DNA of 64,000 nucleotides from an uncultured Eubacteriales bacterium (lineage in GTDB: Bacteria; Bacillota; Clostridia; Oscillospirales; Acutalibacteraceae). The position numbers and the translations under genes are program-made. Below the pieces are notes generated by a model. The model worked only from the letters and a program-made list of their open reading frames with translations. It was not told the DNA's origin and did not search any database. Location of the stretch: positions 1-64,000 of the forward strand of contig OMWP01000016.1 of the NCBI GenBank assembly GCA_900314795.1, given 5' to 3'. Below are positions 1-7,291 of this stretch, one piece after another. Position 1 is the stretch's first letter; the number at the start of each line of letters is the position of its first letter.

Positions 1-480
1 GCACATCAACCTCTCCGTAGGGTACGGCGCTTGCGACGTACCGAAACCTTTCCTATCAATGACACCAAAACGCGGAGCAAATGCCTGCTTCCGTAGGGAG
101 GACCAGCGGTCATCCGAGAATGACGGGCGTTTCATTGATCGAAAGCGTTGGATAGGGTACAAGCGATCCTGCCACGCGGTACGTCGACAAGCGCCGTACC
201 CTACAAAACGAACATCTCCTCAACTGACGTGCTTCATGATCCAACGCCCTGCCGCGGGTCGTCGGACACGCGTGTCGGCGCCGTACACTACAAAACGAAC
301 ATCTCCTCAACCGACGCTCTTTATCAACCAACGCCCTGCCGCGGGAGCAGCAAGCCGCTCCCCTACAAATTTACGGCAACGCCCTGCCGCGGGTCGTCGG
401 ACACGCGTGTCTGCGCCGCCCCCTACAATGAGCCATGTGATATGACATGATATGATCTGACAACTAAAAATCGGTTTTTG
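1..480. repeat. Intergenic palindromic repeat cluster
   Basis: No convincing gene is present. Palindromic modules start at 17 and 93 (76 bp apart) with the head GTAGGG, and further units between about 180 and 430 repeat the strings CGCCCTGCCGCGGG and ACACGCGTGTC and end in CCCTACAA. The same modules recur at 14930-15330, 18080-18270, 39300-39590, 46260-47080 and 55940-56160. The short open frames here are repeat-derived and have no recognisable protein content. Confidence 0.75.
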
Positions 481-608
481 TCATATGTTGATATGTGGAA
501 AACTGTTGTTGAAATGTTGAAAAGTCATCCTGTTTGTATTCTTCTTAGCTTTCTCATTTCATTCTCATTGTCTTTCTCTTTTTTCTTTTTCTTTTTCATT
601 GTCTTTTC

Positions 609-935
609 TTAGTTGATTTTGTTAACACTTGTTGACATTTGTTGATCTTCGGTCTCCTGCATTTTGGCTCTTTCCTTTTTTATTTGCGCGCTCTTTTTCC
701 CTGCTTCACTGCGTGATTTGCATATCTCGGCGTAGCGCTCAAAGTTATAATCGATCTCCTTTTTGAAGAGGGAGAACATTACGTCCAGTGCGCAGTCGCC
801 TTCGAAATCCGTTTCTTCCCCGGTATTGCCGTAGCGCATGAGCGCCTTATAGAGCCGACCTGCCTGTTCGTCGCTGAGCATCTCGAGTGGTTCCGCGTGA
901 TGAAAATAGGTGAAAAAGCCTTTGGGTGTTTTCAT
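609..935 (-). CDS. DUF6291-like small protein
   Basis: A 108-residue soluble protein preceded by a good GGAGG site. Its first 70 residues (GFFTYFHHAEPLEMLSDEQ, then GRLYKALMRYGNTG) have the pattern of the DUF6291 family: a short helical domain about deciding or sensing an unknown state, common in Clostridia and their mobile elements. The last 35 residues are Lys/Arg/Glu rich and could touch nucleic acid. No catalytic motif is visible. It is a single gene, divergent from the cobalamin locus, with a small palindrome at 1004-1021 upstream. Family assignment is by pattern memory, and function is unknown. It could be a remnant of a mobile element, but no phage genes lie beside it in the window. 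Confidence 0.6.
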   Translation of the reverse strand: MKTPKGFFTYFHHAEPLEMLSDEQAGRLYKALMRYGNTGEETDFEGDCALDVMFSLFKKEIDYNFERYAEICKSRSEAGKKSAQIKKERAKMQETEDQQMSTSVNKIN

Positions 936-1003
936 AGGATTACCTCCGTCAATACGTTTTTCGGGACAAAGCCCTTCACCTATGACGACCTTGGGATAAA
1001 AAA

Positions 1004-1021
1004 TTGCATACTTTTATGCAA
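1004..1021. promoter_or_regulatory. Perfect palindrome, possible operator
   Basis: TTGCATA and TATGCAA flank a CTTT centre, forming an 18-bp perfect inverted repeat between the divergent small gene at 609-935 and the promoter at 1071. It has the size of a dimeric repressor site. It lacks a T-run, so it is not a terminator. The role is inferred. Confidence 0.35.
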
Positions 1022-1070
1022 CTGCTGACAAATATGACAATATTTTAATCTTTTTTATTCTTATTTGACA

Positions 1071-1099
1071 TTGCTTTTGGTGATTGCGTCATGTATAAT
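1071..1099 (+). promoter_or_regulatory. Promoter of cobalamin riboswitch operon
   Basis: TTGCTT and TATAAT are separated by 17 bp and lie just upstream of the riboswitch. The transcription start would be near 1106. Confidence 0.65.
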
Positions 1100-1115
1100 A
1101 ATGAAAACTGAACAG

Positions 1116-1350
1116 TGATACGGTTCGAAAGGTCAGACGCTTGCGTCGGCCGACTAGATTAATAGGGAATCCGGTGCGGCACTGCCAAATCCGGAGCAGC
1201 CGCCACTACCGTCATTGAGCAGAGGATGGGAAATATCCATTGGAGTTTTCTGAGAAGGATCCTGTCCGCGCGGAGCATCCGCTTCCTCATCAGCCGGGAG
1301 ACCTGCCGTGTCCGAGTAAGCCCCTTTGGCAGGAAGCGTGCGAATGAAGT
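1116..1350 (+). ncRNA. Cobalamin (B12) riboswitch
   Basis: The leader holds the conserved blocks of the cobalamin riboswitch in order: the AATAGGGAATCCGGTG segment (about 1160), AATCCGGAGCAGCCGCCACT (about 1189) and a consensus B12 box AGCCGGGAGACCTGCC at 1292-1307. Adenosyl- or aquocobalamin binding would repress downstream genes through the intrinsic terminator at 1382-1406. The regulated genes are DUF4430 surface proteins and an ECF transporter, which fits vitamin B12 uptake. Confidence 0.93.
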
Positions 1351-1381
1351 ATAGAGGATATCTCTATGCTTGTTTGTCGTG

Positions 1382-1406
1382 CTCTTTCTTCGGAAAGAGT
1401 TTTTTT
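1382..1406 (+). terminator. Riboswitch expression-platform terminator
   Basis: CTCTTTC-TTCG-GAAAGAG followed by seven T residues lies 30-35 bp after the riboswitch core and before the first gene, as expected for transcription attenuation. An upstream competing hairpin around 1349-1368 (ATAGAGGATATCTCTAT) may be the antiterminator partner. Confidence 0.85.
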
Positions 1407-1475
1407 AGTGGTCAGTGATTAGTGATTAGTGGTTAGGGATCAGTGGTCAGTGGTTAGGGATCAGTGAATGGTGTC
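1404..1475 (+). repeat. Short tandem repeat tract (AGTGATT/AGTGGTC type)
   Basis: About 70 bp of imperfect 7- to 10-bp units built from TCAGTG, TTAGTG and GGTTAGGGA. It lies between the riboswitch terminator and the first gene. It belongs to the same class of microsatellite-like tracts found at 13915, 43055, 46217, 46568, 52179 and 54645, each with its own unit sequence. Confidence 0.7.
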
Positions 1476-1559
1476 AGTGCTTGTGCCGGGGAGGTTTATT
1501 TGCTGATAACGCCTCGGCGTTACCATAGATCAAGAATCTTTTTGAAGTGAGGTATAAGA

Positions 1560-2564
1560 ATGAAAAAGATTATGGCATTAGTGTTATCCGTACTGTTGGT
1601 GCTGTCCGTCGGTATGCTGTTTGTATCCGCGGATGACATCGAGAGTGCCGATGTATTTGTGACCATCTCCGATGAAACAGGAAAACTGGTCGTTCCCTAT
1701 GAGACCGTGACCGTTACCGATATCGATAAGGACGGCGCTTTGACCGTCAACGATACGCTCTATGCCGCTCATGAAGCGTTCTATAAGGGCGGCGCCGCGG
1801 CAGGCTTTGCCACCGAGAACACCAAGTGGGGTCTCTCGCTCAAGAAGCTGTGGGGCACCGAGAACGGCGGCAGCTACGGCTACATGGTCAATGACAAGAT
1901 GGCGAACAGCATGACCGATCCCGTCAAGGCGGATGATTATGTTGCCGCTTATGTGTTCACCGATCCCAAGGGACTGTCGGACAAGTATTCCTATTTCGAC
2001 AAGAAAACCGTAGAGCCTGAATGTGCCGCGGTCGTGAACCTGACCCTCAGTAAAAACGATTTCGACAAGGATTGGAACGCGATCACCGTGCCTGTCAATG
2101 GTGCGGAGCTGACCGTCAACGGTACCCCCACCGGTGCCGTCACCGATGATGAAGGTCGCGCGAATCTTACCTTTGATAAGAACGGCGAGTATCTGGTCAG
2201 CGCGGTAGCGAAGGATCAGGTCATTACGCCTCCCGTATGCCTTGTGAAGGTTACCTGCTATGACGAGGCGACTCCCGATCAGCCCTATGCGACCGAGATG
2301 CCGGCCGATATTACGGGTGTGCCGGATAAATCCGATAGCAACACGCCTTCCGTGACAGAGGCTCCCGCCACCGGCGACGAGTCCACCAAGGATTCTTCCA
2401 CCAAGGATTCTTCCACAAAAGACAGCTCTTCCGCTTCTTCGGGCACGACCCCCAAAACAAGCGACGTGTCCAATCTGATCCTCTGGATCGTGATCGCGGC
2501 GGTATGCCTGGCGGGTATCATCGGCGTAGCTGTATTCTATAAAAAGCGTTATGGTAAAAAATAA
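1560..2564 (+). CDS. Surface DUF4430 (transcobalamin-like) protein
   Basis: A 334-residue exported protein. Residues 1-24 form a signal peptide (cleavage near FVSA-DD). Residues about 30-135 look like a DUF4430 domain, with the typical GYMVND element at 107-112; this fold is the C-terminal beta domain of vertebrate intrinsic factor and transcobalamin. Residues about 150-235 resemble an Ig-like/carboxypeptidase-regulatory domain. A Ser/Thr/Lys linker with STKDSS repeats precedes a TPKTSD sorting-type motif, a membrane helix and a basic tail, so it is probably wall anchored. It is first in a cobalamin-riboswitch operon and its stop overlaps the next gene by 14 bp. I infer a cobalamin or corrinoid capture role; binding is not proven by sequence. 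Confidence 0.8.
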   Translation: MKKIMALVLSVLLVLSVGMLFVSADDIESADVFVTISDETGKLVVPYETVTVTDIDKDGALTVNDTLYAAHEAFYKGGAAAGFATENTKWGLSLKKLWGTENGGSYGYMVNDKMANSMTDPVKADDYVAAYVFTDPKGLSDKYSYFDKKTVEPECAAVVNLTLSKNDFDKDWNAITVPVNGAELTVNGTPTGAVTDDEGRANLTFDKNGEYLVSAVAKDQVITPPVCLVKVTCYDEATPDQPYATEMPADITGVPDKSDSNTPSVTEAPATGDESTKDSSTKDSSTKDSSSASSGTTPKTSDVSNLILWIVIAAVCLAGIIGVAVFYKKRYGKK

Positions 2565-4449
2565 GCTCTTCACGATACTGCTGTGCATGGTGACGCTGTT
2601 TTGCAGCGTTCTGTCGGCGGTTCCCGTAAGTGCGCAAACCTATACCGTCGCTCAGGTGCAGAGCCTGTGCGACGGTATCGTTGCATATAACGGTTATCGA
2701 GGCGCGCAGGATTTCATCGACGGATACCTCACCGACAACGCGGGCACGATGTCGGAATTCTATGTGATCGCGCTGTCCCAGTCGGGCGACTATGATTTTT
2801 CGCGTTATGAAAACGCGCTTTTGTCCTATCTTGACGATCATTCCGTCGCCTCCGCGTCCAGTCGGGAAAAATACGCCCTTGCTCTGGCGGCGGTCGGCAG
2901 TACCGATCGGTATATCGCCGACACCGCGGATGAGGCGATCGGCGGCATGGGCATGATGAGTCTGGTGTTCGGACTGCACCTGCTCAATAATGGTTACACC
3001 AGCCGCCTGTACAGCACCGACGGCTTGCTCAGTGAGATCCTGTCGTATGAAAAGGACGAAGGCGGCTGGGCGGTGATGGGCTCATGGGGCGACGTGGATG
3101 TCACCGCGATGACCCTGCAGGCGCTCGCGCCCCATTACGGCGGCAGAGGCGATGTGACCGACGCGATCGATCGGGCGATCACATGGCTGTCCGAGAGACA
3201 GCTTGACAGCGGCGGCTTCAAGACCATGGGCACCGAAAACTGTGAGAGTGCCGCGCAGGTGGTCATGGCGCTGTCGGCGTTGGGAATCGACGCGCAGAGC
3301 GACAGTCGTTTCCGCAAAAACGGCACCTCCGTCATGGAGGCGATGATGGCGTATCGTCAGTCGAACGGCGGCTTTTCGCATACGGGAAGCAGCGGCAACG
3401 CTACCGCGACCGTGGAAGTGTTCTGCGCGTTGACGGCATATCGCAGGATGCGTTACGGACAAAACAGCTTTTATCTGCTCGACCATGTGAATCACCATGC
3501 ACCGTCCGACAAAGGCGCGGGCGGTTCGGACAGCTCAGGCAGCGCGGGCGGCGGCTCGATCTCGGGCGGTCGTTCCGGTGCGGGCGGAAACACCGCGTCG
3601 GGCGGGTACTCGGGCGGCTCGGGCAGCGCGGGCGGATCGGCAAACCGCTCGGACGAGTCGGTGGAATACGACAGCAACGGCAACCGGATCATCACCGTCA
3701 ACGGCAAGAAGTTCATCGAGTCAACTAACGCCGCCGGCGAGAAGGTGACTATCAACGTCAATGAAACAACGGTTCAGCCGCGAGAGACGCGGGCGCAATC
3801 CGCAGAGCACGGTGATTTTCAGTCCGGCGCGACGGATGATACGGCGCTGCATGCGGCTTCTGCGGATGAGAGCGGTAAGGGCGGCTATAAGCCCTATGCG
3901 ATCCTCGGTGTGGTCGCGGTCGCGGGCGGCGTGTGCGCGGTGCTGTATCTTCTGAAAAAACGCAACAAAAAGCACTATATCGCTGTGGCGGTGATCGCGG
4001 CGGCAGGTGTGCTGTTTATTCTTTTAACGAATTTTGAATCCACTGAAGAACATTTTCAGCCGCAGGAAACGGACGGCGAATTCACCGTCACGCTCAGCAT
4101 CCGATGTGATACGATCAAAGATCTTGAGAAAAAGAACGATTTCAGGATCGACAACGCTGTGATCCTCGATACCAGAGAATTCACCGCCTCTTCGGGCGAC
4201 ACGGTCTATGATGTGTTGCAGAACGCGGCGCAGCAGTATCGCATCCTGATCGATAACCAAGGCAGCGAAGGCGCGGCGTATATCGCCGGTATCGACGGGC
4301 TGTACGAGTTCGATTACGGCGACCTGTCGGGCTGGATGTACCGCGTCAACGGCGCGTTCCCCGACGTGGGCTGCCAGAGTTATACTGTCCACGACGGCGA
4401 CAAGATCGAGTGGCTGTATACAACGAATATCGGGAAAGACTTGGTATAA
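2551..4449 (+). CDS. Intrinsic-factor-like toroid plus DUF4430 membrane protein
   Basis: A 632-residue protein. A signal peptide (1-28) precedes an alpha/alpha-toroid of prenyltransferase/terpene-cyclase type (about 30-310) whose repeats carry GGW and GGF turns, such as GGFKTMGTENCESAAQVV. Next comes a Gly/Ser-rich linker (about 315-375), helix 1 (448-468), a basic loop KKRNKKH, helix 2 (476-494) and a C-terminal DUF4430 domain (510-632) with GWMYRVNG at 594-601. By the positive-inside rule the two helices form a hairpin, leaving toroid and DUF4430 both outside. Toroid plus DUF4430 is the domain pair of intrinsic factor and transcobalamin. No good ribosome site precedes it, so it is probably translated by coupling to the overlapping upstream gene. 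I infer a corrinoid-capture lipoprotein-like receptor that hands ligand to the ECF transporter downstream. Confidence 0.82.
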   Translation: MVKNKLFTILLCMVTLFCSVLSAVPVSAQTYTVAQVQSLCDGIVAYNGYRGAQDFIDGYLTDNAGTMSEFYVIALSQSGDYDFSRYENALLSYLDDHSVASASSREKYALALAAVGSTDRYIADTADEAIGGMGMMSLVFGLHLLNNGYTSRLYSTDGLLSEILSYEKDEGGWAVMGSWGDVDVTAMTLQALAPHYGGRGDVTDAIDRAITWLSERQLDSGGFKTMGTENCESAAQVVMALSALGIDAQSDSRFRKNGTSVMEAMMAYRQSNGGFSHTGSSGNATATVEVFCALTAYRRMRYGQNSFYLLDHVNHHAPSDKGAGGSDSSGSAGGGSISGGRSGAGGNTASGGYSGGSGSAGGSANRSDESVEYDSNGNRIITVNGKKFIESTNAAGEKVTINVNETTVQPRETRAQSAEHGDFQSGATDDTALHAASADESGKGGYKPYAILGVVAVAGGVCAVLYLLKKRNKKHYIAVAVIAAAGVLFILLTNFESTEEHFQPQETDGEFTVTLSIRCDTIKDLEKKNDFRIDNAVILDTREFTASSGDTVYDVLQNAAQQYRILIDNQGSEGAAYIAGIDGLYEFDYGDLSGWMYRVNGAFPDVGCQSYTVHDGDKIEWLYTTNIGKDLV

Positions 4450-4451
4450 AT

Positions 4452-4588
4452 CTGTAGGGCGGGGGCTTGCTCCCGCCGTTACGCATGGTATTTATGAAAT
4501 CGAGCAGACAAAGACCACTCTCAATTCTGCTTTGATTCAAAAGTGATTCATAGGAAAGGTTTCGGCGAGAGCGAGCCCCCGCCCTACA
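4452..4588. repeat. Palindromic GTAGGG element, inverted pair
   Basis: The left end (GTAGGGCGGGGGCTTGCTCC...) and the right end (...GAGCCCCCGCCCTAC) are inverted copies enclosing about 75 bp. The element fills the gap between the toroid gene and ecfT, so the riboswitch transcript must run through it. Confidence 0.75.
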
Positions 4589-4613
4589 ATAGTAATAATC
4601 CGGAGGTGTCCCC

Positions 4614-5480
4614 ATGCGTTTTGAACAATTGAATCCGTTCACCGTAGCGGTGTACTACCTTTGCGTGCTGGGGATCATCATGTTCTCGATGAATCCGCTG
4701 TTGATCGGTATCGCGCTCTTGACCTCCGTGCTCGGCGCGGTCATCGGCGGCACGGCGGACAGAAAGGCGCACATCTTCTCGCTCGCGGTGTTTTTGATCG
4801 CGGCGGTGCTCAATCCGCTTTTTGTGCATAAGGGCATGACGCCGCTGTTCTTCCTCAACGATAATCCGATCACGTTGGAGGCGACGGTCTACGGACTGTG
4901 CGCCGCGGGCATGCTCACGGCGGCATTGTACCGCCTGCGCGACCTTGGCAAGGTGATGACCTCGGACAGGGTGCTGTATCTCTTCGGACGCTTCTCACCG
5001 CAGATCGCCCTGCTGCTGTCGATGGCGATCCGCTATACGGCGCTGCTCAGGGTGCGGTGGCGCAAGATCTGCGACAGCCAGCGCGCGTTGGGACTGTTCG
5101 ACGACGGCAACCTGATCGACGCGGTGCGCGGCAGAGCGCGGGTGCTCTCGATCCTGATCACCTGGACGCTCGAGAACGGCATCGTCACCGCCGAGAGCAT
5201 GGAATCACGCGGCTACGGCACCGGCAAGCGCACCTCATACGCGGTGTATCGCGTGCACAAGATCGACGGCTTCATCATGCTCGTCTGTATTCTGCTGACG
5301 GCGCTGTCGGCTGTCGGCATTTATTTCAGTAAAGCGGCGTTTTACCCCGCGCTGAGCATGAACCTGCTGCATCCGTGGGGGATCGCGGGAGCGGCGGCGT
5401 TCACCGTGTTGAGCCTATTGCCGCTGATCATCAATGGAAGGGAGGCGATCCGATGGCGCTTGTTACTGTCAAAAACCTGA
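4614..5480 (+). CDS. ecfT: ECF transporter T component
   Basis: A 288-residue membrane protein of CbiQ/EcfT type. It has hydrophobic helices in the first 130 residues and near the C-terminus, with a cytoplasmic helical region between them. The coupling motif appears as ESRGYG near residue 197 (family consensus Ala-Arg-Gly), which sits in the ATPase groove. EcfT connects the substrate-binding S subunit to the ATPase dimer. The gene overlaps the following ATPase gene by 28 bp and is followed by the S gene, so all three subunits of one transporter are encoded together. Length is near the family norm (about 265). Its place after a cobalamin riboswitch indicates corrinoid transport. Confidence 0.9.
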   Translation: MRFEQLNPFTVAVYYLCVLGIIMFSMNPLLIGIALLTSVLGAVIGGTADRKAHIFSLAVFLIAAVLNPLFVHKGMTPLFFLNDNPITLEATVYGLCAAGMLTAALYRLRDLGKVMTSDRVLYLFGRFSPQIALLLSMAIRYTALLRVRWRKICDSQRALGLFDDGNLIDAVRGRARVLSILITWTLENGIVTAESMESRGYGTGKRTSYAVYRVHKIDGFIMLVCILLTALSAVGIYFSKAAFYPALSMNLLHPWGIAGAAAFTVLSLLPLIINGREAIRWRLLLSKT

Positions 5481-7291
5481 GCTACACTTACCCCGATCCG
5501 AATGGTAGGGGAGGGGCTTGCTCCTCCCGTATCGTTTCAGATGCGGGCAGCGGTCGTTCCGATGATCGGCATAGGGCGCTGTCCGATATTAACCTCTCCA
5601 TCGAGCGTGGCGAATTCATCACCCTGATGGGTGCGACAGGCTCGGGCAAAAGCACGCTACTGAGGCTCTTCAAGCCCGAGTTGAGGCAGAATGGGGAGTT
5701 GGAAGGTACGTTGACGTATGCGGTCAAAACGGACGAAGGAGATCGCGACGTGGCTTTGGATGAAGAAATAATCCACCCGCGGGTGGTCGGCTATGTCGCG
5801 CAGGATCCCGAGGAACAGATCGTCACCGACAAGGTGTGGCATGAGCTGGCGTTCACGCTCGAGAACCTCGGCATGCGGCAGCAGGATATCGCCCGCCGTG
5901 TGGCAGAGATCGCCTCGTACTTCGGCATCGACCGATGGATGGAGCACGATACGGCGACCCTCTCGGGCGGCGAAAAACAGCTCCTCAATTTAGCGGCGGT
6001 GATGATCGCCGACCCCGAGCTGCTCCTGCTCGATGAGCCGACGGCACAGCTCGATCCGATCGCCGCGACGCGCTTCATCGAGACCGTGTACCGCCTCAAC
6101 CGCGAGACAGGCGTGACGGTATTGTTGTGCGAGCATCGGTGCGAGGAGCTTTTCCCACTCTCCGACAGGATCGTGATCCTCGACGGGGGACGGGTCGTGT
6201 TCGATGATACGCCCCGCAAGGTGGCGCAGATGATCGGCAAGGACGATAAATATTCAGCCTTTTTGCCTACAGCGGCACGGCTGTTTCATTTAGTTACTCG
6301 CTCCGCTCAGACAAATGATGCAATCCCTCAGTCACCTTTGACACACGTGTCCGGTGACAGCCTCCTCGCCGGAAGCGGCTCCCCCTCTGTCGCTACGCGA
6401 CGTCTCCCCAACGGGGAGCACCTTTACCAAAGGGAGCCTGAAATACCGTTGAGTGTGCGTGAGGGGCAGCGCTTTGTCGGGAACTTGCAGATAAAAGAAG
6501 CACCTTCGGAGCATACGGATGCCCCCTTGACCGAAGAAGCGCTTTTATTGAAAAACATCCGTTTTCGCTATGAGCGCCGGGGTGCGGATATCCTGCGCGA
6601 TCTGGATTTGACCGTGTACAGGGGCGAGGTGTTCGCACTACTCGGTGCGAACGGTGCGGGCAAAAGCACCGCGGCGGCAGTCGCGGCAGGATTGCGCAAG
6701 CCGTATGCGGGCACCGTGAAGCTCTTTGGAAAAACCTTGAAGGACTACAAGAACGGAACATTATATAAAGAAAATCTCAGCCTGCTCCCGCAGGACGCGG
6801 AAAGCGTGTTTCTCCATGAAACGGTGGGGGAGGAGCTGGGGGGCTGCGACGAGGTGCTCAAAGGACTTCCCTTTGATCTGTCGCCGCTTTATGAGCGCCA
6901 CCCTTACGATATCTCGGGTGGTGAGCGGCAGCTTGTTGCCCTTGCCAAATCACTGTCTGCCAAGCCGCGCTTTCTCATCATGGACGAGCCGTCAAAGGGA
7001 CTGGACGCGAACCGAAAGGCACTGCTGCTCGAGGTCATCCGCCGCTTGAAGGCGGACGGCGTGACCATCCTGCTGATCACCCATGATGTGGAGTTCGCCG
7101 CATTGTGTGCCGACCGATGCGCCCTGTTCGCGCAGGGTCGGATCGCGGCAGTTGACCGCACCGACCGCTTCATGACCGACAACCGCTTCTATACCACCGT
7201 CGCCTCCCGCATCACGAGGCGCTTTGTCGACGGCGCGTATACCGTTGCGCTTGCCGCAAAGCGGTTTTCGACGGACGGAGGTGCGGTATGA
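5453..7291 (+). CDS. ecfA: Fused ECF transporter ATPase (EcfA-EcfA')
   Basis: A 612-residue protein with two ABC ATPase domains. NBD1 has Walker A GATGSGKST (about 60-68), signature LSGGEKQ (about 170) and Walker B LLLLDEPTAQLD. NBD2 has Walker A GANGAGKST (about 397-405), signature ISGGERQ and MDEPSKGLD. It powers uptake by the ECF complex at the inner face of the membrane. The ATG at 5453 follows GGGAGG and lies inside ecfT. Two stretches are not family-like: residues about 18-40 (starting RGGACSSR) and the inter-domain linker about 303-330. Their DNA matches intergenic repeat families of this genome, so the gene has absorbed repeats in frame. The 3' end overlaps the S gene by ATGA. Confidence 0.93.
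   Translation: MALVTVKNLSYTYPDPNGRGGACSSRIVSDAGSGRSDDRHRALSDINLSIERGEFITLMGATGSGKSTLLRLFKPELRQNGELEGTLTYAVKTDEGDRDVALDEEIIHPRVVGYVAQDPEEQIVTDKVWHELAFTLENLGMRQQDIARRVAEIASYFGIDRWMEHDTATLSGGEKQLLNLAAVMIADPELLLLDEPTAQLDPIAATRFIETVYRLNRETGVTVLLCEHRCEELFPLSDRIVILDGGRVVFDDTPRKVAQMIGKDDKYSAFLPTAARLFHLVTRSAQTNDAIPQSPLTHVSGDSLLAGSGSPSVATRRLPNGEHLYQREPEIPLSVREGQRFVGNLQIKEAPSEHTDAPLTEEALLLKNIRFRYERRGADILRDLDLTVYRGEVFALLGANGAGKSTAAAVAAGLRKPYAGTVKLFGKTLKDYKNGTLYKENLSLLPQDAESVFLHETVGEELGGCDEVLKGLPFDLSPLYERHPYDISGGERQLVALAKSLSAKPRFLIMDEPSKGLDANRKALLLEVIRRLKADGVTILLITHDVEFAALCADRCALFAQGRIAAVDRTDRFMTDNRFYTTVASRITRRFVDGAYTVALAAKRFSTDGGAV
5506..5530 (+). repeat. GTAGGG palindrome inserted in ecfA
   Basis: The 25 bases match the intergenic palindrome at 18230 (GTAGGGGAGGGGCTTGCTCC, then TCCCG). 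Inside ecfA the insert encodes part of an extra loop between the first two beta strands of NBD1. The frame stays open. Confidence 0.85.
6358..6438 (+). repeat. Second repeat family inside ecfA linker
   Basis: This stretch contains CCCCTCTGTCGCTACGCGAC and then CTCCCCAACGGGGAG and ACCAAAGGGAGCC. The first part matches intergenic sequence at 46734-46770, and the last part matches the CTCCCTTTGGTAAAGGGAG repeats at 8825 and 9048. It codes for the linker between the two ATPase domains. Confidence 0.75.

Noticed and set aside
1..480. CRISPR-like regular repeats
   Set aside because: Units are palindromic, 75-100 bp, and the sequence between heads is itself repeated; no unique spacers of constant length and no cas genes.
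609..935. Prophage remnant
   Set aside because: A single DUF6291-like gene with no integrase, terminase or structural genes in the visible flank.
1584..2588. Reverse-strand open frame opposite the first DUF4430 gene
   Set aside because: Arg/Gly/His-rich shadow with no start signal; the forward gene has a signal peptide and domains.
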